Assembly (NCBI GenBank): GCA_900769285.1
Contig: CAAGGB010000013.1
Coordinates: forward strand, 1-6,021
Direction of reading: 5' to 3'
From: Victivallales bacterium
Lineage (GTDB): Bacteria > Verrucomicrobiota > Lentisphaeria > Oligosphaerales > Oligosphaeraceae
DNA: 6,021 nt
The notes beneath the pieces were generated by a model, which was not told the DNA's origin, did not search any database, and was given only the letters and a program-made list of their open reading frames with translations. Both the position numbers and the translations under genes were made by a program. The first letter of the stretch is position 1, and each line of letters opens with the position of its first letter. Of this stretch, positions 1 to 4,663 are shown piece by piece.

Positions 1-120
1 CACGAAATAAAACAAAAAAGAAAGAGGGTCCACAAAAGACACGAAATAAAACAAAAAAGAAAGAGGGTCCACAAAAGACACGAAATAATACAAAAAAAGA
101 AAGAGTCCACAAAAGACACA
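1..120. repeat. A-rich tandem array, three 39-bp units
   Basis: Units at 1-39 and 40-78 are identical. The unit at 79-116 is a diverged 38-base copy (AATAAAAC becomes AATATAC-like, and GGGTCC becomes GTCC). Each unit contains TCCACAAAAGACAC once, at 29-42, 68-81 and 106-119 (the core spans unit borders), and a further partial CACAAAAAAC follows. The + strand is nearly free of T, so the array is strongly strand-asymmetric. It already begins at base 1, so it probably extends left of the window. The units abut without spacers, so it is not a CRISPR array. The same core recurs beyond fcl. No coding potential is seen in 1-267. Confidence 0.9.
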
Positions 121-168
121 AAAAACAAGGCAGCGGACAAAAACCTGACAAATTGTGACAGAAGTGGC

Positions 169-197
169 TTGATTTTTTGGTGTGGTCGGCCTATATT
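169..197 (+). promoter_or_regulatory. Candidate sigma70 promoter of the gmd-fcl operon
   Basis: TTGATT (169-174) is followed after exactly 17 bases by TATATT (192-197). These match the sigma70 consensus at 4 of 6 and 5 of 6 positions. Transcription would start near 203-206 and leave a leader of about 62 bases before the gmd ATG at 268. It is the best-spaced pair in the 267-base upstream region. It is predicted from sequence only, and the sigma factor preferences of this organism are unknown. Confidence 0.5.
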
Positions 198-206
198 GGG
201 TGCTTT

Positions 207-224
207 ACAAGTATTACAAGTATT
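207..224 (+). repeat. Tandem 9-base repeat in the gmd leader
   Basis: ACAAGTATT occurs twice back to back (207-215 and 216-224), just downstream of the predicted transcription start. Two adjacent direct half-sites one helical turn apart could be a repressor or activator site, but a chance duplication in AT-rich DNA is equally possible. Confidence 0.45.
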
Positions 225-267
225 GTTAGGCTTAGGATAGGAAACCATCGGAGACAGGCGCACAGGC

Positions 268-1320
268 ATGAAGCGAGCATTCATCACGGGCATCACGGGG
301 CAGGACGGGTCGTATCTGACGGAGCTGCTGCTGGACAAGGGATATGAGGTGCACGGACTGATACGCCGCGCCAGCACGTTCAACACGGGCCGCATCGACC
401 ATCTGTATCAGGATTCACATATCGAGGGGGTGTCGCTGTTCCTCCACTATGGCGATCTGACCGACGCCAGCAACCTGAGCCGGCTGTTCGAGAAGATACA
501 GCCGGACGAAATCTACAACCTGGGGGCGCAGTCGCATGTGCGGGTGAGCTTCGATGTGCCCGAATATTCAGCGGACACCGACGCGCTCGGCGTGCTGCGG
601 ATCCTCGACGCCGTGCGCGAGACGTGCCCGAAGGTGCGGTTCTACCAGGCGTCGACGTCGGAGCTGTACGGGAAGGTTCAGGAGGTGCCGCAGACGGAGA
701 CGACGCCGTTCTATCCGCGCAGTCCGTATGCGGTGGCGAAGCAGTACGGGTTCTGGATCACCAAGAATTACCGTGAGTCGTATGGGCTGCATGCGTCGAA
801 CGGGATTCTGTTCAACCATGAGTCGCCTCGCCGTGGGGAGACGTTCGTGACGCGGAAGGTCACGATGGCGGTGGCGCGCATCATCCGTGGGATGCAGGAC
901 TGTCTGTACATGGGGAACATCGACGCGCTGCGGGACTGGGGGTACGCGAAGGACTATGTGCGGATGATGTGGATGATGCTGCAGCAGCCGGAGCCGGACG
1001 ACTATGTGGTCGCCACGGGCGAGATGCACTCGGTGCGCGAGTTCATCGAGCGCGCGTTCGGGCTGGTCGGGCATCCGATACGCTGGCAGGGGGCGGGCGT
1101 CGATGAGGTCGGCGTCGATGAGACGACCGGCAAGATTGTGGTTCGGATTGATCCGCGGTACTTCCGTCCGGCCGAGGTGGAGCAGCTGCTGGGCAATCCG
1201 GCGAAGGCGAAGCGTCAGTTGGGCTGGGAGCCGGAGGTGACGTTCGAGGAGCTGGTGCGCATCATGGTCGAGGGCGACATCCGACTGCTGGACAACCCGC
1301 GCTACGAGAGGGGGTTCTGA
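268..1320 (+). CDS. gmd: GDP-mannose 4,6-dehydratase
   Basis: This cytosolic enzyme dehydrates GDP-D-mannose to GDP-4-keto-6-deoxy-D-mannose, the first step towards GDP-L-fucose. The 350-residue product is close to the family's usual length and matches it throughout. The Rossmann nucleotide-binding motif GITGQDG is at residues 8-14, followed by the family signature RRASTFNTGRIDHLY (33-47). The short-chain dehydrogenase active site is complete: STSELYG with Thr130 and Glu132, and Tyr154/Lys158 in SPYAVAK. The block LFNHESPRRGETFVTRK (181-197) is diagnostic for Gmd, and RDWGYAKDYV (222-231) is also conserved. The ATG at 268 puts the Rossmann strand at the N-terminus as expected, but only AGG (264-266) and GGAG (250-253) lie upstream, so the ribosome site is weak. 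The stop overlaps the start of fcl by one base. Other sugar-nucleotide dehydratases are excluded by the signature blocks. Confidence 0.97.
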   Translation: MKRAFITGITGQDGSYLTELLLDKGYEVHGLIRRASTFNTGRIDHLYQDSHIEGVSLFLHYGDLTDASNLSRLFEKIQPDEIYNLGAQSHVRVSFDVPEYSADTDALGVLRILDAVRETCPKVRFYQASTSELYGKVQEVPQTETTPFYPRSPYAVAKQYGFWITKNYRESYGLHASNGILFNHESPRRGETFVTRKVTMAVARIIRGMQDCLYMGNIDALRDWGYAKDYVRMMWMMLQQPEPDDYVVATGEMHSVREFIERAFGLVGHPIRWQGAGVDEVGVDETTGKIVVRIDPRYFRPAEVEQLLGNPAKAKRQLGWEPEVTFEELVRIMVEGDIRLLDNPRYERGF

Positions 1321-2264
1321 TGATGGAGAGAAGCGACAAGATCTTCGTCTGCGGCCATCGGGGGATGGTCGGGAGCGCCTGTGTGCGGAAGCTCCAGGCA
1401 GAGGGCTTCACGAACATCCTGTGCCGGACGCATGCGGAGCTGGATCTGCGCGACCAGGCGTCGGTGAAGGCGTTCTTCGACGCGGAGCGTCCCGACTATG
1501 TGATACTGGCGGGCGCGAAGGTGGGCGGCATCATGGCGAACAAGACGCACTGCGCGGAGTTTCTGCTGGAGAACCTGGAGATACAGAACAACGTCATCAT
1601 GCAGAGCTATCAGCATGGCGTCAAGAAGTTCTGCTTCTTGGGCTCGAGCTGCATCTATCCGTGCGAGGCGCCGCAGCCCATCCGCGAGGAGTATCTGCTG
1701 ACAGGGCCGCTGGAGCCGACCAATGAGGGCTATGCGCTGGCCAAGATAGCCGGCTACAAGCTGTGTCTGTATCTGAGTCGGCAGTATGGGTGGCCGACGG
1801 TCAGTCTGATGCCCTGCAATCTCTATGGCACCAATGACAACTACCATCCCGAGAACAGCCATGTGTTTCCGGCGCTCATTCGGCGCTTCGTTGCGGCGGC
1901 GGACGAGGGACGCGAGTGCGAGACGCTGTGGGGCACGGGACGTCCGCTGCGCGAATTCCTGCATGTGGACGACGTGGCGAACGCGGTCTTCCACTTCATG
2001 CAGCGTCATGAGGACCCGGAGGTCGTCAATATCGGGTATGGGAGCGACATCACGATTGCTGAGCTGGCCGAGAAGATCGCCCGCGCGGCCGGGTTCCAGG
2101 GGCGCATCGAATGGGATGCGTCCAGACCAGACGGGATGTATCGCAAGCTGATGGACTCGTCACGCGCACAGGCGCTGGGCTGGAAGCCGCAGATCTCGCT
2201 GGATGAGGGGATTCGGCGGACGGTCGCGGAGTATCGCCGGGGAGAGGGTGTCCGTCTTGGTTAA
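1320..2264 (+). CDS. fcl: GDP-L-fucose synthase (epimerase/reductase)
   Basis: The enzyme 3,5-epimerises GDP-4-keto-6-deoxymannose and reduces it with NADPH to GDP-L-fucose, completing the pathway begun by gmd. The product has 314 residues (E. coli Fcl has 321). It shows the GHRGMVGSA nucleotide-binding loop (12-20) and AGAKVGGI (64-71). The catalytic residues fit the E. coli enzyme with a constant shift of two: Ser109 and Cys111 in LGSSCIYP, Tyr138/Lys142 in NEGYALAK, and His181 in NSHVFPALIRRF. REFLHVDDVA (211-220) is also typical. The ATG at 1320 shares its A with the gmd stop (TGATG), and a second ATG follows at once at 1323. The purine tract GAGAGGGGG (1306-1314) lies 5 or 8 bases upstream, so the second ATG has the better spacing. 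The two genes form an operon with coupled translation. The TAA stop is the first three bases of a repeated intergenic module. Confidence 0.97.
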   Translation: MMERSDKIFVCGHRGMVGSACVRKLQAEGFTNILCRTHAELDLRDQASVKAFFDAERPDYVILAGAKVGGIMANKTHCAEFLLENLEIQNNVIMQSYQHGVKKFCFLGSSCIYPCEAPQPIREEYLLTGPLEPTNEGYALAKIAGYKLCLYLSRQYGWPTVSLMPCNLYGTNDNYHPENSHVFPALIRRFVAAADEGRECETLWGTGRPLREFLHVDDVANAVFHFMQRHEDPEVVNIGYGSDITIAELAEKIARAAGFQGRIEWDASRPDGMYRKLMDSSRAQALGWKPQISLDEGIRRTVAEYRRGEGVRLG

Positions 2265-2411
2265 CTCTTTTTTGTCCACAAAAGACACAAAAGATCACAA
2301 AAGGGGGAGTCCACAAAAGACACAAAATAAAACAAAAAATTAGGGGAGTCTTTTCGCGGAGGAAGGCTAACTCTTTTTTTGTCCACAAAAGACACGAAAA
2401 GACACAAAAAA
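2262..2411. repeat. Intergenic A-rich repeats, three copies of TCCACAAAAGACAC
   Basis: The gap between convergent fcl and the hydrolase gene carries the same 14-base core as the left edge, at 2275-2288, 2310-2323 and 2382-2395, all in the same orientation. Two of the copies belong to a longer module, TAACTC + T6 or T7 + GTCCACAAAAGACAC, at 2262-2288 and 2368-2395. A finer repetition of CACAAAAGA about every 9-10 bases runs through 2277-2304. A weaker relative, ACACGAAAAATCACAG, lies at 2495-2510 across the hydrolase stop codon. The T-tract next to ACAAAA makes a short imperfect dyad (TTTTGT-CC-ACAAAA). No ORF, transposase or target-site duplication is visible. Confidence 0.88.
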
Positions 2412-2423
2412 CTATAATACACT

Positions 2424-2459
2424 AAAAGGGACATCGCTGGCGCGATGTCCCTTTTTTTT
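2424..2459. terminator. Strong intrinsic terminator between convergent genes
   Basis: A perfect 10-bp stem, GGGACATCGC (2428-2437) with GCGATGTCCC (2442-2451), closes a TGGC loop. It is preceded by AAAA (2424-2427) and followed by eight T (2452-2459). On the + strand it would end the gmd-fcl transcript about 160 bases past the fcl stop. Read from the minus strand it has the same stem followed by four U, so it could also act, more weakly, on the transcript from the hydrolase gene that ends at 2505. Confidence 0.9.
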
Positions 2460-2504
2460 GCCCTTAAAAAAGCAAATAAATTGCACGATAGAATACACGA
2501 AAAA

Positions 2505-3272
2505 TCACAGAAGGAAATCAAGGGCGAGCTGGAGGAGGTTGGGTGACTGGAGGGCGAGAGGGGCTTCGTGGTCGCCGCCAGGGAGTTCGCAGTAGCGGAG
2601 GCGGGGATGGTTGTGCAGGAGTCCGACGAGGCGTCGGGGAAAGGAGACGGGCATGATGGGGTCGTCGGAGCCGTGGGCGAGGAGGATTGGGAGGGTGCGG
2701 AGGGCGTCGGGGGCGAGGTGGGGGAAGGCGTTGGCGTGGGCGCGGTCGAGGCTGTCGGCTATGGGCTGGAGGAGGGGATGTCGGGGTGCGTGAGCGCGAC
2801 AGAAGTCACGGTAGGCGCGAAGGTCGTGGACGGCGGAGCGGGCGATGACGGCTTGGATGTTGTGGGGACGGGCGGAGGCGTAGAACAGGGCGCTGGTCGC
2901 GCCCATGGAGCCTGACTCCAGGATGATGCTCGTGGCGCCGAGGGAACGAAGATAGTCGATGAGCGCGTCGAGGTCGTCGATGGCGGGCGGGTTCATCCAG
3001 GCGTCGCCGCGGAGGGTGGGTGAGAGGATGCCGAAGCCATGCTCGAGGTAGCGCGGGAGCCAGAGTCGCTTGAGGTCCTTGCGCATGAAGAGCTGGTTGG
3101 CGTTGGCGTTGAAGCCGTGGAGGCAGATGACCCAGGTGTGGATGCCGGGTGCGGGATGGCGCAGCAGCGCCCAGTCGCGGAGGCCGTCGCGGGAGCTGGT
3201 GTAGTCGAGGCGCTGGAGTCCGGGGACGCCCAGTGAGGTGGCGGGGAGTGGCTGGAGGGTGGCGTCACGCAT
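2505..3272 (-). CDS. Alpha/beta hydrolase fold protein, substrate unknown
   Basis: The predicted soluble serine hydrolase has 255 residues, with no signal peptide and no membrane segment. The fold's landmarks appear in order: the oxyanion-loop motif LHGFNANANQ (51-60), the nucleophile elbow SGSMGATSALF with Ser122 (120-130), HGSDDPIMP with the likely acid Asp204 (200-208), and PGGDHE with the catalytic histidine 235 (231-236). The elbow reads S-x-S-x-G instead of the usual G-x-S-x-G. The general layout is closest to prolyl-oligopeptidase-like or carboxylesterase-like hydrolases, but I cannot name a substrate. The start is the ATG at 3270-3272, which overlaps the end of the HAD-FolK gene by 8 bases (ATGCGTGA). 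The reading frame stays open far upstream, but that part is a Ser/Pro/Thr-rich shadow of the neighbouring gene. There is no Shine-Dalgarno sequence, and the upstream bases are C-rich, so translation probably depends on ribosomes finishing the upstream gene. Confidence 0.85.
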   Translation of the reverse strand: MRDATLQPLPATSLGVPGLQRLDYTSSRDGLRDWALLRHPAPGIHTWVICLHGFNANANQLFMRKDLKRLWLPRYLEHGFGILSPTLRGDAWMNPPAIDDLDALIDYLRSLGATSIILESGSMGATSALFYASARPHNIQAVIARSAVHDLRAYRDFCRAHAPRHPLLQPIADSLDRAHANAFPHLAPDALRTLPILLAHGSDDPIMPVSFPRRLVGLLHNHPRLRYCELPGGDHEAPLALQSPNLLQLALDFLL

Positions 3273-4398
3273 GGGCGTCGTCGGGGGGGAGGAGTGCGAG
3301 GGCGTTGCGGACGGTGAGGCCGTCGGTGGGGAGCTGGAGGTCGGGCTCGAGGAGGGCGAGAGGATGGAGGGCGAAGCGTCGCTGGCGGAGTCGCGGGTGT
3401 GGGATGGTGAGTCGCGGGTGGGTGAAGGCGAGGGCGTCGACGAGCAGGAGGTCGAGGTCGATGGTGCGGCTTTCGTGCTGGGAGTGGTGGGCGGGGCGTC
3501 CGAGCTGGCGTTCGATGGCCTGGGTGACGTCGAGGAGCTGGAGGGGGGAGCCGTCCCAGTCGCCGGTGAGGGCGGCGTTGTGGAAGTCTGGTGTGTTGGG
3601 GACGCAGTCGACGGGTGCGGTGATGATGGAGGGGGAGCGTCTGAGGTTACGGAGTCCGGCCTGTTCGAGGAGCTGGCAGGCCTGGCTGAAGGTGTGTTCG
3701 GCGTCGCCGAGGTTGGCGCCGAGGGCGATGGCGACGTGGTGGGGGCCGGGGAGGAGTGCGGGCGAGAAGTCGTCGAGGGAGTCGAGGAGGAGGGAGGGGT
3801 GCGCGTCGGCGAGTGCGAGACGCTGTTCGGGGGAGCGTGCGAGTGCGACGCAGGGCATGCCGGCGCGTTTGGCGGCCTGGATGCCGGGTAGGGCGTCCTC
3901 GAAGACGATGCAGCTCTGTGGTGGGACGCCGAGGATGCTGGCGGCAAGGAGATAGCACTGCGGGTCGGGCTTGCCTCGCTGGTAGTCCTCGCAGGAGACG
4001 ATGGCGGCGAGGCGGTCGGCGAAGCCATAGTCGCGGGCGACCTGCTCGACGCGGGAGCGGACGGAGCCTGTGACGATGCAGACGGGCGCACCGTCGTCGG
4101 CGAGCTGCTTGAGGCGGCGGATGGAGGGATGGATGGCGATGTCGCGGGTCTGGCAGACGCGCTCGTAGTAGTCGGTGGTGATGGCCTGCATGTCGGCGAT
4201 GGTGGCGAAGGCGTGTGGCCAGCGGGTTTTGATTTCGTCGAAGATGTCGTGCCAGGCGCGTCCGCACTCGAGGTCGAAGACCTGCTGGAAGGAGAGCTGG
4301 ACGCCGCGCAGGGCGAGTGCGTATTGGATGGCTTCAGTCCAGATGGCTTCGGAGTCGATGAGGGTGCCGTCGAGGTCAAAGAGGTAGGCGCAGGTCAT
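3265..4398 (-). CDS. folK: Fusion: HAD phosphatase + HPPK (FolK)
   Basis: The 377-residue protein has two domains. Residues 1 to about 210 form a HAD hydrolase of the beta-phosphoglucomutase/phosphatase type: FDLDGT (Asp8 nucleophile, Asp10 acid/base), a helical cap in about 15-80, IVTGS (Thr110), RGKPDP (Lys143), and FEDALPGIQAAKRAGM (Glu167, Asp168). Residues of about 220-377 form 6-hydroxymethyl-7,8-dihydropterin pyrophosphokinase, which moves pyrophosphate from ATP to the pterin in folate synthesis. Evidence for this domain is ALGANLGD (225-232), DFHNAAL (Asn274), SRTIDLDLL (Arg311 and the Mg-binding pair Asp314/Asp316), and IPHPRLRQRRF (332-342). The usual W-G-P before the R-T-x-D-x-D block is replaced by H-E-S. 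Both active sites look intact. The frame is continuous across the linker (about 205-220), so no frameshift needs to be assumed. No Shine-Dalgarno sequence is seen before the ATG at 4398. The hydrolase gene follows with an 8-base overlap. The HAD substrate is unknown. Confidence 0.93.
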   Translation of the reverse strand: MTCAYLFDLDGTLIDSEAIWTEAIQYALALRGVQLSFQQVFDLECGRAWHDIFDEIKTRWPHAFATIADMQAITTDYYERVCQTRDIAIHPSIRRLKQLADDGAPVCIVTGSVRSRVEQVARDYGFADRLAAIVSCEDYQRGKPDPQCYLLAASILGVPPQSCIVFEDALPGIQAAKRAGMPCVALARSPEQRLALADAHPSLLLDSLDDFSPALLPGPHHVAIALGANLGDAEHTFSQACQLLEQAGLRNLRRSPSIITAPVDCVPNTPDFHNAALTGDWDGSPLQLLDVTQAIERQLGRPAHHSQHESRTIDLDLLLVDALAFTHPRLTIPHPRLRQRRFALHPLALLEPDLQLPTDGLTVRNALALLPPDDAHA

Positions 4399-4456
4399 GA
4401 GGTGATTTTTGGGGGGCAGTCTGGCTGTGAGGGAACGTCTGGACGAATCAAGGTGC

Positions 4457-4497
4457 GCCGCGGTCGCGGCTTATGGCCGCCTCGCTTCGCTCGGCGG
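4457..4497. promoter_or_regulatory. Overlapping GC-rich inverted repeats in the HAD-folK leader
   Basis: GCCGC (4457-4461) can pair with GCGGC (4466-4470). The same GCGGC can instead pair with GCCGC (4476-4480), and CCGCC (4478-4482) can pair with GGCGG (4493-4497). The first two pairings exclude each other, as do the second and third. On the minus strand these lie in the presumed leader of HAD-folK, 59-99 bases before its ATG. Alternative folding could regulate expression, but GC-rich DNA often gives short stems by chance. No U-tract follows, so it is not an intrinsic terminator. Confidence 0.35.
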
Positions 4498-4502
4498 GAT
4501 TT

Positions 4503-4512
4503 GGGGGGGGGG
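4503..4512. repeat. Homopolymer run of ten G
   Basis: The uninterrupted G10 tract lies in the divergent control region. It is 3 bases downstream of the candidate -10 hexamer for the minus-strand genes and about 30 bases upstream of the candidate -35 for the + strand esterase gene. A shorter G6 run is at 4411-4416. Runs of this length are prone to replication slippage and also to sequencing error. Confidence 0.9.
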
Positions 4513-4515
4513 CAT

Positions 4516-4543
4516 AAAATAAGCGTCCGGATGGTTTATGCAA
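4516..4543 (-). promoter_or_regulatory. Candidate promoter of the HAD-folK/hydrolase pair
   Basis: Read on the minus strand, TTGCAT (complement of 4538-4543) is followed after 16 bases by TATTTT (complement of 4516-4521), a fair sigma70-like match. Transcription would begin in or next to the C10 run (complement of 4503-4512) and leave a leader of about 110 bases with the GC-rich inverted repeats. It is a sequence prediction only. Confidence 0.35.
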
Positions 4544-4570
4544 TTGGGAAAAGCGGTTTGGCGGTATAAG
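4544..4570 (+). promoter_or_regulatory. Weak candidate promoter of the esterase gene
   Basis: TTGGGA (4544-4549) and TATAAG (4565-4570) are separated by 15 bases, which is shorter than the ideal 17. The -10 matches 5 of 6 consensus bases. A start near 4577 would give a leader of about 87 bases containing the 4584-4602 hairpin. It overlaps the end of the minus-strand candidate promoter, so the two directions could compete for polymerase. Confidence 0.3.
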
Positions 4571-4583
4571 TTAAGCGTGTGTG

Positions 4584-4602
4584 CGCCGCGGTGAGCGCGG
4601 CG
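4584..4602 (+). promoter_or_regulatory. Leader hairpin upstream of the esterase gene
   Basis: CGCCGCG (4584-4590) and CGCGGCG (4596-4602) form a perfect 7-bp GC stem around the loop GTGAG. It lies 61 bases before the esterase ATG with no T-tract after it, so it is not a terminator; it might stabilise the transcript. Twelve bases beginning at its left arm, GTGCGCCGCGGT (4581-4592), are repeated exactly at 4453-4464, inside the other leader's inverted repeat. Confidence 0.4.
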
Positions 4603-4663
4603 TTGGCCGAGAGGCGGAACAGGAGTGGGTTGAGCAGGACAAGACGGAGCGTGTGACAAGGCG

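Noticed and set aside
1..120. The tandem units as a possible CRISPR array.
   Set aside because: The units are contiguous with no unique spacers, and no cas genes are visible.
2262..2411. The repeats flanking gmd-fcl as the ends of an insertion sequence or transposon.
   Set aside because: They are direct, not inverted. No transposase or target-site duplication is present, and the core recurs several times on each side.
2413..2418. A perfect TATAAT hexamer on the + strand.
   Set aside because: There is no -35-like hexamer at the right distance and no gene downstream on that strand. It is immediately followed by the terminator stem.
3273..4379. Upstream extension of the hydrolase frame, which stays open for about 370 more codons on the minus strand.
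   Set aside because: The translated stretch is a monotonous Ser/Pro/Thr-rich sequence, as expected from reading a GC-rich gene out of frame. The HAD-FolK frame over the same DNA has clear catalytic motifs.
4591..4656. A 21-codon ORF (GTG start, TGA stop) ending 7 bases before the esterase ATG, as a possible leader peptide.
   Set aside because: It has a non-standard start, no ribosome site, and begins inside the loop of a hairpin. Open frames this short are expected by chance in GC-rich DNA.
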